A DNA stretch of 64,000 nt from Mycobacterium gordonae (GCF_001417955.2 NZ_LKTM01000372.1:62001-126000); one strand, 5' to 3'; positions 32,534 to 40,387 are shown, counted from the stretch's first letter. Numbers and translations: made by a program. Notes: generated by a model from the sequence alone, not told the origin.

Positions 32534-33049
32534 ATGACAGTAATCAGCGTCACGCGCATCGAGCCGGCGACGTACGTCGGAATCGAGGTCACTGCAACGT
32601 CTCTCGCGGACATCATCTCGCTGGGCCGTGCACTCAAGGACTACAACTACCGTTTTGAGCTGGACTGCGCCGCAGAGTTCGACGGCATCGGGCGGCTCAC
32701 AATCCGACGGGCAGACTTCGCCGACCAGCACGCCTACGACGGCGACTGGCTGAAGGTGTCAAACGCCTACTTCGCCAAGGACGAGAACACCGGCCTGGTC
32801 AAGGAGTGGTACGTCTCGTCCACGACCAGCGTCACCCTCTACGGCGGTGGACCGGCGCAGCCGTTCAACCGGGAAGACTTCGCCGCCGAGTTCGCCGAAG
32901 TCGCGGCCCCGAAGGTGCCAGAGAAGTATCTGCGGCCGAAGGTGGAACCGCCTGTCGAGGTTGAGGTCCCGGCCGAAATCGAGACACCTGTCGAGGCCCC
33001 GCAGGGTGCCGACTCACTGCTGGCCGGAGATGCACTACCCGCCAAGTGA
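32534..33049 (+). CDS. Phage protein following the tail fibre gene
   Basis: This 171-residue protein follows AAGGAGAGACAGAG. Residues 1-120 look like a globular alpha/beta domain (TSLADIISLGRALKDYNYRFELD, LYGGGPAQPFNREDFAAEF). The last 50 are Pro/Glu/Val-rich (EPPVEVEVPAEIETPVEAP) and disordered. It lies between the tail fibre and the lysis genes. It may be a tail chaperone or small tail component; no known motif supports either. Confidence 0.65.
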   Translation: MTVISVTRIEPATYVGIEVTATSLADIISLGRALKDYNYRFELDCAAEFDGIGRLTIRRADFADQHAYDGDWLKVSNAYFAKDENTGLVKEWYVSSTTSVTLYGGGPAQPFNREDFAAEFAEVAAPKVPEKYLRPKVEPPVEVEVPAEIETPVEAPQGADSLLAGDALPAK

Positions 33050-33146
33050 GGCCCGCTGCCGCCTCTGCCGCCCCCACCGCCATACCCGCCGCAGACACGC
33101 GGGACTTTCACTCCTGCACGCCATCACCCAACTGGCCCGCCGATGA
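33030..33146 (+). CDS. Very small His/Arg-rich phage protein (38 aa)
   Basis: The start at ATG 33030 has CGGAGATGC upstream and overlaps the previous gene by 20 bases. The TGA overlaps the next start. The peptide has a CRLCRPHRHTRRRHAG segment, a possible C-x2-C ... H-x-H zinc site. Proteins of similar sequence lie next to lysis genes in mycobacteriophages as far as I recall. Support is moderate because of the small size. Confidence 0.5.
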   Translation: MHYPPSEARCRLCRPHRHTRRRHAGLSLLHAITQLARR

Positions 33147-33253
33147 TCACCGTCCCTCCGTGGGCCACCGCAGCAGCGGCCGCGCTCGCGCTGGCCGGGA
33201 TCGTCGCAGTCTGTAAATGGTTGGGCGACAACATGAAAGAAGGACACAAATGA
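33143..33253 (+). CDS. Very small single-TM membrane protein (36 aa)
   Basis: ATG 33143 overlaps the previous stop (ATGA) and the frame ends in TGA 33251-33253, overlapping the next ATG. The peptide starts MITVPPWATAAAAALALAGI, giving one membrane segment, and ends in KWLGDNMKEGHK. Its position before the endolysin suggests a small lysis-associated membrane protein. Both overlaps fit perfectly, which supports the gene. Confidence 0.55.
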   Translation: MITVPPWATAAAAALALAGIVAVCKWLGDNMKEGHK

Positions 33254-33378
33254 AAGCCAAGATCGCGAAGTTCCTACTCGTCCAGGTCATCCGATACCTG
33301 CGTGACCACCCCACGTTGATCCCCGGTGAGGTGGATGACTGGCTGGTCAAGCAGATCGCCAACGCACTCGGGGTCTAG
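33250..33378 (+). CDS. Very small phage protein (42 aa)
   Basis: ATG 33250 lies behind GAAAGAAGGACACAA and overlaps the previous stop; the frame ends in TAG 33376-33378, two bases before the endolysin GTG. The peptide is amphipathic (KIAKFLLVQVIRYLRDHP, then VDDWLVKQIANAL). Similar 40-residue ORFs precede lysin A genes in several mycobacteriophages. Function unknown. Confidence 0.55.
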   Translation: MKAKIAKFLLVQVIRYLRDHPTLIPGEVDDWLVKQIANALGV

Positions 33379-33380
33379 CC

Positions 33381-34853
33381 GTGGTTCAGGTCGGCGTTGA
33401 AAGCGAGAACGGTTGGCGGCCAGCGCGCGCCACGCCGGACCTCACCGAGTGGATAACCGTCCCTGGCACCAACGTGCGCCTTCAATTCATGAAGGGCTGG
33501 CCGCTGCAGATCCTGCGGGCGTGGGCCGCCGACTACAACGCCTTCATCGAGCCGCTACGTGACCCCGACTCCGCGGCCTGGACACCAACCAACTCCGTCG
33601 CCACCAGCAACCACCTCAACGGCACCGCGTGTGACTTGAACTGGAACACTCACCCGTTCCGGGTCCGCGGCACGTTCACCGCGTCTCAGATGGCAACCCT
33701 ACGGCAGATGCTCGACTTCTACGAGGGCACCGTGTTCTGGGCCGGCGACTGGAACGACCCCATCGACGAGATGCACCACCAGATGGGTTATGGCACCTGG
33801 AACAACCCGAAGACGGGCGACTTCGTCAAGCGCAAGATTCGCGCCGACGGGTACAGCACGTTCCGCCGCGGCGCTGTCCCGCCGTCCGACCCCGATGCCG
33901 GCGGCGGACGCCCTCTCCCGCGCGATGAGAGCGCGGCGGACGCCCTCTCCCGCGCGATGGGTGCGCGACTGTCCCTAGACCGCTACCGGCAACTACTCCC
34001 GGCCGTCTCCGCATCCCTCACCGCCTGCGAGTGCACCACCGTCGACCGGATCGCCATGTGGTGCGCGCAGATCGGGCATGAGTCCGGCGGCCTCTACTAC
34101 ACCGAGGAGATAGCCAGTGGAGCTGCATACGAAGGACGAGCCGACCTCGGTAACACCCAACCCGGCGACGGCGTCCGATTCAAAGGCCGCTCGTGGATTC
34201 AGATCACGGGGCGCAGCAACTACACACAACTATCCAAGTGGGCCAACAGCAAGGGGCTGGTGCCCTCGGCTACCTATTTTGTGGACAACCCAGCAGCCCT
34301 AGCCTCCGACGAGTACGCCGGACTCGGCGCCGCCTGGTACTGGGTTGTCGCCCGCCCCGACATCAACGCACTGGCCGACCGCGGCGACCTGGAAACCGTC
34401 ACCCGCCGCATCAACGGCGGCACCAACGGGCTGGCCGACCGCCGCGACAGATACAACCGCGCCCTCGCTTTGGGCGAGCAGCTCCTGACCTTGATAGGTG
34501 GTGACGATTTGTCCGCAGAAGCCGAACGCATGATCCGCGAACTGTGGGAAACCTACGTGGACCGCAGGTACCCGTCGCAGTCCATCTACGCCACCCCCGG
34601 CGAGGGTCCGCGCTGGAAGATCTGGGAGCAGATACGCAACCTCGACGGCATGGAGCACCCGCGCTATGTCGAGGACGCCGCGCGCCTGGGCGACTTCCGC
34701 GAGCTGGCCCGCATCGCACTCGTCGCCACCGGCCGCGGCGCTACGACCGACCCGTACGTCGTTGCTCGAGCGCGCCAGTTCATGACCGAACTCGAGCGCG
34801 ACAACCCCGACATGCTCAAAGCCTTCATCGCAGCGAACGGAGCCCCCCAGTGA
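33381..34853 (+). CDS. lysA: Endolysin (lysin A): M15 peptidase + GH19 glycosidase + C-terminal domain
   Basis: This 490-residue protein starts at GTG 33381, with GGGG 10 bases upstream. Residues about 25-165 are an M15-type peptidase (SNHLNGTACDLNW with His78 and Asp85, MHHQM with His132/133). A linker (168-195) holds a duplicated DNA segment read in two frames. Residues about 196-385 are a GH19 chitinase-like muramidase (GHESGGLYYTEE with Glu234 and Glu242/243, GVRFKGRSWIQITGRSNY). The last about 105 residues are a helical wall-binding domain (YPSQSIYATPGEG ...). This modular plan is usual for mycobacteriophage lysin A. Holin-like genes follow directly. Confidence 0.93.
   Translation: MVQVGVESENGWRPARATPDLTEWITVPGTNVRLQFMKGWPLQILRAWAADYNAFIEPLRDPDSAAWTPTNSVATSNHLNGTACDLNWNTHPFRVRGTFTASQMATLRQMLDFYEGTVFWAGDWNDPIDEMHHQMGYGTWNNPKTGDFVKRKIRADGYSTFRRGAVPPSDPDAGGGRPLPRDESAADALSRAMGARLSLDRYRQLLPAVSASLTACECTTVDRIAMWCAQIGHESGGLYYTEEIASGAAYEGRADLGNTQPGDGVRFKGRSWIQITGRSNYTQLSKWANSKGLVPSATYFVDNPAALASDEYAGLGAAWYWVVARPDINALADRGDLETVTRRINGGTNGLADRRDRYNRALALGEQLLTLIGGDDLSAEAERMIRELWETYVDRRYPSQSIYATPGEGPRWKIWEQIRNLDGMEHPRYVEDAARLGDFRELARIALVATGRGATTDPYVVARARQFMTELERDNPDMLKAFIAANGAPQ
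33901..33964 (+). repeat. 32-bp tandem duplication in the endolysin linker, read in two frames
   Basis: Bases 33901-33932 and 33933-33964 are adjacent copies differing at 2 of 32 positions. Since 32 is not a multiple of 3, copy one encodes GGRPLPRDE and copy two encodes SAADALSRAM. The ORF stays open across both. It joins the peptidase and glycosidase domains. Confidence 0.9.
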
Positions 34854-35284
34854 AGTTCAACGTCCCCATGCCCGTGCGGTTCGTCTTGGCGTTCCTCGGG
34901 CCCGCGCTGGCCGCCGGTGCCGGAGAGAGCGGCGACTGGGCCACCCTGTCCACCGGCCAGCTCGTCTCCATGCTGCTCGCCGGCGTGATGGGCGCAGGTG
35001 CGCTGCTGGCGCCGTCCGGCAAGACCACGCCGAACGACAAGGCCGTCGCCTCCGTGCAGGACGTGGTGACCAAGACCGCCGAAGCCCACGAGAAGCTGAC
35101 CACGCAGGCAGTGGAGTCCATCGAGCGCGTCAAGGCCGCCGTCGGCGACCTCGGCACGCTACTGCCGGTGCCCGCGATCACGAACGTGCTCAACCAGGTC
35201 CCGCAAGAGGCGTGGCGCCAACCGCTCGGCCCGCTCGCACAGCAGGCGATGGAGATAGCGCAGGGCCTCGGCGGTCCCCGGTGA
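34850..35284 (+). CDS. Putative holin
   Basis: This 144-residue protein starts at GTG 34850 in a GTGA overlap with lysin A. It has two membrane segments (residues about 8-24, VRFVLAFLGPALAAGA; about 36-56, LVSMLLAGVMGAGALLAP). A helical cytoplasmic part follows (VASVQDVVTKTAEAHEKLTTQ) and then a C-terminus with LPVPAITNVL. Size and position directly after lysA fit mycobacteriophage holins. The next two genes also encode membrane proteins, so the holin role could be shared. Confidence 0.7.
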   Translation: MKFNVPMPVRFVLAFLGPALAAGAGESGDWATLSTGQLVSMLLAGVMGAGALLAPSGKTTPNDKAVASVQDVVTKTAEAHEKLTTQAVESIERVKAAVGDLGTLLPVPAITNVLNQVPQEAWRQPLGPLAQQAMEIAQGLGGPR

Positions 35285-35667
35285 TCGCCCTCGCCGAGTC
35301 CGTCTCCCAGGCCGTCAACACCTGGCCCGCCGTCGCCCTAGCCGTCGTCGGTGTCGTCGGTGGGTGGGGGACGCTGATCATCAAGGTCTGGGCAGAGGGG
35401 CGTAAGATCGCGGCCACCGGTGACGCCGTGGACAAGATCAAAGAACAGGTCACGAACGGCGGGTCGAACCTGGCCAAGACTGTAGGCGAGGTCAAAGAGA
35501 TGCTCACCGCCCAACAGTCGGGCATCGGCGGCATCCGCTCCGACATCGGCGGAATCCGTGAGGACATCGGCGGAATCCGCGGTGAGATCCGCCAAGAGCG
35601 TGAGTCCCGCGTCGATCTGGCCCGCACGCTGGACGACCGCCTCAAGCGCCTCGAACGTCCGAACTGA
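35281..35667 (+). CDS. DUF2746-type membrane/coiled-coil lysis-cassette protein
   Basis: This 128-residue protein starts at GTG 35281 (GTGA overlap). One membrane segment (about residues 14-34, WPAVALAVVGVVGGWGTLII) is followed by a coiled coil. The coil contains three 7-residue repeats GGIR[SEG][DE]I near residues 82-103, encoded by 21-bp DNA repeats. This is the DUF2746 family found after lysin A in many mycobacteriophages, often labelled holin or membrane protein. It may act as a second holin or as a spanin-like linker. Confidence 0.78.
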   Translation: MIALAESVSQAVNTWPAVALAVVGVVGGWGTLIIKVWAEGRKIAATGDAVDKIKEQVTNGGSNLAKTVGEVKEMLTAQQSGIGGIRSDIGGIREDIGGIRGEIRQERESRVDLARTLDDRLKRLERPN

Positions 35668-35680
35668 CCCACCCGGCCCC

Positions 35681-36040
35681 GTGAACACCGCCCAGCGCCA
35701 GATGCTGGCCATGCTGGCAGACCTGATCGCCTACGAGGCTGAGCACCTACGCGATGGCATGCTGATCACCGACGAGTGCCGCCGCCTCACCGCGCGGTGG
35801 CCGGTCGCCGGACGCGCCGTGATCCTGGCCGCCGGTGTCGTGGTCGTCGGGCACCTGGCCGATGTCGTGCCGTACCGCTACGACCTGCTGGCGCAGAAGT
35901 TCTGGGCGGCGCGGCGTCTACCCCGCACTAGACAATCGTGGCAACCCCGCACTAGACGAAACCAGGGTGAAAACATAACCGGATTTCATACCGGCACAGC
36001 CCTGACCTGCACCGCCGCGGCAACTGGGGTGAAAAATTAA
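35681..36040 (+). CDS. Phage membrane protein of the lysis cassette
   Basis: This 119-residue protein starts at GTG 35681. It has an N-terminal amphipathic region (LAMLADLIAYEAEHLRDGM), one membrane segment (RAVILAAGVVVVGHLADVV, about residues 46-64) and a basic tail (KFWAARRLPRTRQSW). The 3' part contains two copies of ACCCCGCACTAGAC, at 35920 and 35944. It is the last late gene before a very strong terminator. Small membrane proteins like this follow DUF2746 genes in related phages; the role is unknown. Confidence 0.62.
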   Translation: MNTAQRQMLAMLADLIAYEAEHLRDGMLITDECRRLTARWPVAGRAVILAAGVVVVGHLADVVPYRYDLLAQKFWAARRLPRTRQSWQPRTRRNQGENITGFHTGTALTCTAAATGVKN

Positions 36041-36055
36041 CCCCGCCGGAACTAC

Positions 36056-36106
36056 ACCGTCCCCGCCTGACCTCCCCTGCTCCGAGGTCAGGCGGGGGCG
36101 GTTTTA
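36056..36106 (+). terminator. Strong Rho-independent terminator ending the late operon
   Basis: Bases 36056-36074 pair with 36084-36102 in a 19-bp stem (one G-U pair) with a 9-base loop, followed by TTTTA. It lies between the last + strand late gene and the convergent minus-strand DUF732 gene. It should stop late transcription from entering the integration region. Confidence 0.92.
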
Positions 36107-36122
36107 GCGTTTCTCAGGGGGA

Positions 36123-36710
36123 TCACTCCGGATTCCACTGCCACGGGCAGAACGACTGCACTGCTTCCCGTACGAACGTGGCACTCTGCTCATAAGTCCA
36201 CGGGATTGAGCGTTGCGATATTCCGATCAAATCAGCCACCGACATCGGATGCGCGCGATCCGACATCGCATTACACATGCTGTACGCCGAGATGATCGCG
36301 GCGTCGTCCCCCCCATAGAAGGGGAGTCCAGCCGCGTGAATCTTATCGAGGAACGCCTGGTCAACGCGCGCTCTTGGGCGCCTGGTGGTTGATCCGACGA
36401 TGGGCGGCGGTGCGGCAGTCGGCGATGTGGTGGCCAAGGCGCTTTGTGTGACCGTCACGGTCTTAGGTGCAGAAATGGACGGCGCCACCTGGTGTCCGAC
36501 CACAAACGCCCCGGCCGCTACTGCGCCGACCGCAACGACGACCAGTAGCCAGCGGAGCGAGCGCGGCAGAGGCTTGCGCACCTTTGGCTCCGGAGGGTCC
36601 GCATCAGACCATGCAAGTTCAGCGGCCTGTGTCGGCGCCAGGTCCGGCACAACGGCCGTCTCAACCTCGCCACCTCGCACGGCGGTGTCATCATCGACCG
36701 ACTCGGCCAT
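36123..36710 (-). CDS. DUF732 protein with one membrane segment; likely lysogenically expressed
   Basis: This 195-residue protein has an acidic N-terminus of about 50 residues, a membrane segment (about residues 53-75, LRWLLVVVAVGAVAAGAFVVG), a Ser/Thr/Pro-rich linker, and a C-terminal DUF732 domain. The domain shows AFLDKIHAAGLPFYGGDDAAI, then CNAMSD ... SFCPWQ, with a Cys pair that probably forms a disulfide outside the membrane. DUF732 proteins are mainly mycobacterial and secreted or anchored. It is transcribed opposite to the late genes and sits between lysis genes and integrase, the usual place of lysogenic conversion genes. The ATG start at 36710 is clear. Confidence 0.82.
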   Translation of the reverse strand: MAESVDDDTAVRGGEVETAVVPDLAPTQAAELAWSDADPPEPKVRKPLPRSLRWLLVVVAVGAVAAGAFVVGHQVAPSISAPKTVTVTQSALATTSPTAAPPPIVGSTTRRPRARVDQAFLDKIHAAGLPFYGGDDAAIISAYSMCNAMSDRAHPMSVADLIGISQRSIPWTYEQSATFVREAVQSFCPWQWNPE

Positions 36711-36773
36711 GCAGGCATGGTAGACCCGTCAGGCGACCGCCGGGTAGGGCTCAGGTCAAGTTGCGATGATCAG

Positions 36774-37712
36774 CTAGGCGGCGCTGTCTCGGTCGGTGGC
36801 GCGGAGTCGGTTGGCGGGGCTCAGCTGCGGCCGCAATGCGCGGAACAGGTCCAGCGTCGCGATGGCCTCTTGCCTGCGCTCGTTGGACACTTTCGTGTAG
36901 ACCTGCGTCGTCGCGAGTGACTTGTGTCGCATCAGCTCTTGCACCACTCGGATGTCGATCCCGTTTTCCAGCAATGCCGTGGCGTACCAATGCCGCAGGC
37001 TGTGCGGGGTGCCACGGATGCCGGCGCGTCGCATTGTGCGGCCGATGATGTCTGAGACCGACTTGGACAACACGTGCTCGCCTTCATGGCCTCGCATCGG
37101 GAACCACCATCCGTTCGCGGGCATTTCGGAGGCCATCTCAATCAGCGCCGGATGCAGCGGCACCGATCGCAACTTGCGCCCCTTGCCTTTGACCCAAAGT
37201 AGCCGGGCATTCAGGTCGACATCCTCGCCGCGCACCTTGGCTATCTCGTGGACCCGCAGTCCGGCGAGCAGTGCCAGGATGATCATGCGGCGCGTCGACG
37301 ACCACATTCGTGTTCGCAGCAGCGTGACCACATCGGCGTCGGATATCGGGCGCGGCTCGCGGTCTGGGGTGCGCGGTGTGCCGACCTTGACCATGGGGTT
37401 GTCGGCGCGCCGGTCTGTGATCTGCAGCCATTTGAACCACGCCGCGAGGTAGCTGGTGTAGGTGCACGCCGTGGCGTCCGACCAGTCCTCGTGGTCGGCC
37501 ATCCAGTCCACAATTCCGTGCGCGTCGATGTCTATCGGCTGAGTGCCCGTCTCGGCGTGCAGCATCTGGACAACTCGCAGTCGCTCATCAATTGTTCGGC
37601 GCGAAAGACGTTGAGCGACTTGCCAAACCCGCCATTCGCTAAGCCCGGTCGTCGTTGTCATCGGCATATCTTGCAGCAGCCATGTTTGCTGATGCGAGAA
37701 CGGAGCGGTCAC
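36774..37712 (-). CDS. int: Tyrosine integrase
   Basis: This protein has 312 residues from the distal start, or about 297/295 if ATG 37667 or 37661 is used. A SAM-like core-binding domain (residues about 25-105) precedes the catalytic domain. Catalytic residues are Arg153 (GLRVHEI), Lys176/178 region (VKGKGRK), His237 and Arg240 (HSLRHWYAT), His263 (MRHKS) and Tyr272 (QVYTKVS). It recombines attP with a tRNA-Lys attB; attR lies 174 bases from the distal start. No excisionase gene is seen in the window, so it should be in the left part of the prophage. Confidence 0.94.
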   Translation of the reverse strand: MTAPFSHQQTWLLQDMPMTTTTGLSEWRVWQVAQRLSRRTIDERLRVVQMLHAETGTQPIDIDAHGIVDWMADHEDWSDATACTYTSYLAAWFKWLQITDRRADNPMVKVGTPRTPDREPRPISDADVVTLLRTRMWSSTRRMIILALLAGLRVHEIAKVRGEDVDLNARLLWVKGKGRKLRSVPLHPALIEMASEMPANGWWFPMRGHEGEHVLSKSVSDIIGRTMRRAGIRGTPHSLRHWYATALLENGIDIRVVQELMRHKSLATTQVYTKVSNERRQEAIATLDLFRALRPQLSPANRLRATDRDSAA

Positions 37713-37885
37713 GATGCGACTTCGCTCACGTCTCGCGCCGCTGGTGTAAAGGAAGGCGGTACGGAATCCACGTTGGATACATCCGAAAGTATGGGATAGC
37801 TGGCGTGAGACCTATTCCGGTATGCAAGACATGCCCACCTTCACGCGGCAGTCTTACGGACGGGGAAGGGTGTGACTGGCGGTCG
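37713..37885. promoter_or_regulatory. attP-derived arm region and integrase promoter
   Basis: This non-coding stretch between int and the attR core contains short inverted repeats such as ATCCACGTTGGAT near 37769. It should hold integrase arm sites and the minus-strand int promoter. No repeated arm motif is clear enough to mark individually. Confidence 0.5.
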
Positions 37886-37927
37886 TTTAATCCGCAGGTC
37901 GTAGGTTCGAGTCCTACTGGGGGCACC
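37886..37927 (+). other. attR core: 3' half of a tRNA-Lys gene
   Basis: From TTTAATCCGCAGG to ...GGGGGCACC the sequence equals the anticodon-loop-to-acceptor part of an actinobacterial tRNA-Lys(UUU). It includes a T-arm (GTAGG TTCGAGT CCTAC) and the acceptor strand TGGGGGC plus ACC. The 5' half is missing: the bases to the left (GCGGTCG) do not form the anticodon stem. The complete tRNA should be at attL, left of the window. Integration into tRNA-Lys is known for mycobacteriophages such as Tweety. Confidence 0.88.
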
Positions 37928-38050
37928 GCGCCGGCCTCAGGCCGCCCTCAAATGGCTGTGACCTGGCACGCCAGGCACCCACAGCCGCAAAGATCGGACG
38001 AGATCGGACGCTCCGGGTGATTGCCGTCACGCTTCGTTAAGCTCGCGGCT

Positions 38051-38869
38051 ATGCTTCCGGACGTGAATCCCGCTGAGGTACAACCCAACGCCCCCGTAGC
38101 CCTGGTGACGCTGGAGATCCGTCACCCGGCAACAGACTCTCTCACCGAGACGGCAAGCCGCGAGCTCAAGCATCTGCTGCTCAACGACCTGCCCATCGAA
38201 CGCCAGGCCCAGGATGTCCAGTGGGGCATGACCGCCCCCGGCCAGCCGCCCCAACCGGTCGCGGACCGCTTCGTGCGCTACTCCAACCGCGAGAACACCA
38301 CCGCCGCTTCGCTCAAGAACCAGGCGATCGTCGTCGAGACCAGCGCATACAGCAACTTCGACACCTTCCTGGAAATCGCCATGCGGGTGGTCGACGCGCG
38401 TTCGGCGGTCTCGTCGATCGTGGGCATCGAGCGCATCGGCCTGCGCTACGTCCTGGAGATCCGGGTCCCCGCCGGTGTCGACGGCCGGATCGAATGGACC
38501 AACTGGATCGACGAGAGCCTGCTCGGCCCCCAGCGTCTGGCTCCGGGCGGGCTGACCCTGACCGAATGGCAGGGGGCCGCCGTCTACCGTGAGGCCCAGC
38601 CGGGTAAGTCACTCATCGTGCGTTACGGACCGGGCGTCGGTCAGGCACTCGACCCGAGCTACCACCTGCGTCGCGTCACGCCCCCGCAGACCGGTCAGTT
38701 CTTCCTGATGGACATCGACAGCTTCTGGACCCCGCCCACCGGCGCTATCCCGGAGTACAACCGCGATGCCCTGCTCTCGACGTACCGGGATCTCTACGCC
38801 CCGGCACAGACGGTGTTCCAGGACATGCTCACCAGCCGGCTGAAGGACGAACTGCTCCGCAGCCAGTAA
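38051..38869 (+). CDS. TIGR04255 family protein (Rv0831c-like)
   Basis: This 272-residue protein uses ATG 38051; a TTG ten codons earlier is less likely. It is the first host gene after attR. The pattern of strands (VALVTLEIRHP, RFVRYSNRE, QAIVVETSAYSNF), the IVGIERIGLRYVLEIRVP core and a C-terminal DIDSFW segment match the sporadically distributed TIGR04255 family. Its function is unknown. From memory the M. tuberculosis equivalent is Rv0831c (about 271 aa). Gene start and composition are host-like. Confidence 0.78.
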   Translation: MLPDVNPAEVQPNAPVALVTLEIRHPATDSLTETASRELKHLLLNDLPIERQAQDVQWGMTAPGQPPQPVADRFVRYSNRENTTAASLKNQAIVVETSAYSNFDTFLEIAMRVVDARSAVSSIVGIERIGLRYVLEIRVPAGVDGRIEWTNWIDESLLGPQRLAPGGLTLTEWQGAAVYREAQPGKSLIVRYGPGVGQALDPSYHLRRVTPPQTGQFFLMDIDSFWTPPTGAIPEYNRDALLSTYRDLYAPAQTVFQDMLTSRLKDELLRSQ

Positions 38870-38887
38870 AGCGGGCCAGCAGGGCCG

Positions 38888-39793
38888 CTATGGCTGGTAC
38901 ACCGCGCTGGTGTACGTGATGTCGGCAAATGCTTCCGCCAGCTCGTCGTCCGGGTAGTCGAACCCGTTGGCCGCGTGCAGTTCGGCGGTGGTGCGAGGCG
39001 TGGTCTGCCAACCGGTACCGGTCAGATGGTCCAGGAGGTGGCTGCGCTCGGCGTGGTAGACGAGGTCGTTGAAGTCGAGTTCGAACCCGAGCGCAGCCAT
39101 CTTTTCGTGATGGGCGCGCCAGCGCTCGTCCTGGAAGATCCGGGTGTCCGGGACGAACTCGAACGCAAGCCGGCTGCCGGGCGCGCTCAGCGCGGTGATG
39201 TTGTCGAACAGCGCATCCTGGGCGTCGTCCGGCAGATACACCAGCAGGCCCTCGGCACTCCACGCCGACGGGGCGGCAGCGTCCAACCCGGCCGCCCGCA
39301 GAGCGGAAGCCCAGTCGTCACGCAGGTCGATGGCGACGGTCCGGCGCTCGGCGGTGGGCTCGGCGCCCAGTTCGCTCAGCGTCAGCGTCTTGAACTCGAT
39401 CACCTCCGGCATGTCGACCTCGTAGACGACGGTGCCGGCCGGCCACGGCAGGCGGTAGGCGCGCGCGTCCAGGCCCGACGCCAAGATGACCACCTGCGTG
39501 ACGCCGCCGCGGGTGGCGTCCAGGAAGAACTCGTCGTAGAACCTGGTCCGGCACGCCATGCCCCGGGCCATGCGCTGCGGATCGAACTCGGAGTCGTCGT
39601 CAACGGGAATCTGACCGTTCACCAGGCGGGTGTAGACGTCGATGCCCACCGCGCGCACCAGCGGTGCCGCGAAGGGGTCGTCAATCAGCGCGTATTCAGG
39701 GTCGGAAGCCAGCGCCCGCTGGGCGGCGACCATGGTTGCCGTCGCACCGACACTCGTCGCAAGGTCCCAGCGATCCCGATCAGTACGCACCAT
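38888..39793 (-). CDS. SAM-dependent methyltransferase, TIGR00027 family (Rv0830-like)
   Basis: This 301-residue protein belongs to a family expanded in mycobacteria. Diagnostic features are an N-terminal TATMVAAQRALAS segment, DDPFAAPLVR, and the SAM-binding ASGLDARAYRLPWP motif. A VYEVDMPEVIEFK acidic loop (ribose contact), a VAIDLRDDW strand and the SAEGLLVYLP motif follow. The fold resembles leucine carboxyl methyltransferases; substrates of the mycobacterial members are mostly unknown, though polyketide or lipid O-methylation is often suggested. It is convergent with the preceding gene. Confidence 0.88.
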   Translation of the reverse strand: MVRTDRDRWDLATSVGATATMVAAQRALASDPEYALIDDPFAAPLVRAVGIDVYTRLVNGQIPVDDDSEFDPQRMARGMACRTRFYDEFFLDATRGGVTQVVILASGLDARAYRLPWPAGTVVYEVDMPEVIEFKTLTLSELGAEPTAERRTVAIDLRDDWASALRAAGLDAAAPSAWSAEGLLVYLPDDAQDALFDNITALSAPGSRLAFEFVPDTRIFQDERWRAHHEKMAALGFELDFNDLVYHAERSHLLDHLTGTGWQTTPRTTAELHAANGFDYPDDELAEAFADITYTSAVYQP

Positions 39794-39877
39794 TGCACTC
39801 CCTCGACTTCAGAAATATAGATAACCTAGTTACTATCACAGAACCGCCAATGATTCTGCGCGGCTACTCTGCCGGGT

Positions 39878-40387
39878 GTGACCGACTTCGCACAGCGAAC
39901 CATCGACCTCGCCCGTCAGAACGTCGCCGAAGGCGGGCGCCCGTTCGCGACGGTCATCGTCCGGAACGGCGAGATTCTCGCTGAAAGCGCCAACAAGGTG
40001 GCGCAGACCGGCGATCCCACCGCTCACGCGGAGATCCTGGCGATCCGCGAGGCGTGCACCAAGCTGGGCACCGAGCATCTGGTCGGCACCACCATCTACG
40101 TCTTGGCCCACCCCTGCCCGATGTGCCTGGGTTCGCTCTACTACTGCTCCCCCGATGAGGTCGTCTTCCTGACGTCACGCGACGCCTACGAGCCGCATTA
40201 CGTCGACGACCGCAAGTACTTCGAGCTCGCCACTTTCTACGACGAGTTCGCCAAGGACTGGCGGGACCGCCGCCTGCCGATGCGCGAGGAAACCCGTCCC
40301 GCGATCAGAACCGCGGCGGTGGACGTCTACCGGGCCTGGCAGGAGCGCAACGGCGGGGAGCGCCGGGCGACTGACGTTCCCGGCTGA
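39878..40387 (+). CDS. Nucleoside/guanine deaminase-like zinc enzyme (Rv0828c-like)
   Basis: This 169-residue protein starts at GTG 39878. Zinc-ligand motifs of the cytidine deaminase fold are present: AHAEILAIREAC (HAE) and HPCPMCLGSLYYC (PCxxC). A GxRPFATVIVRNG strand and a C-terminal ATFYDEFAKDW helix point to the guanine deaminase/nucleoside deaminase branch rather than to TadA. It would hydrolyse the amino group of a purine or pyrimidine. It lies divergent from the methyltransferase, just upstream of kmtR. Confidence 0.85.
   Translation: MTDFAQRTIDLARQNVAEGGRPFATVIVRNGEILAESANKVAQTGDPTAHAEILAIREACTKLGTEHLVGTTIYVLAHPCPMCLGSLYYCSPDEVVFLTSRDAYEPHYVDDRKYFELATFYDEFAKDWRDRRLPMREETRPAIRTAAVDVYRAWQERNGGERRATDVPG

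Noticed and set aside
35920..35957. Two ACCCCGCACTAGAC copies as a possible attachment site or operator
   Set aside because: They lie inside the coding frame of the 35681 gene and do not match the tRNA core; too little to support a separate feature.
37726..37926. Minus-strand ORF starting MPPVGLEPTTCG
   Set aside because: The PPVGLEPTT string is the antisense reading of the tRNA 3' half; this is a well-known spurious ORF type beside tRNA genes.
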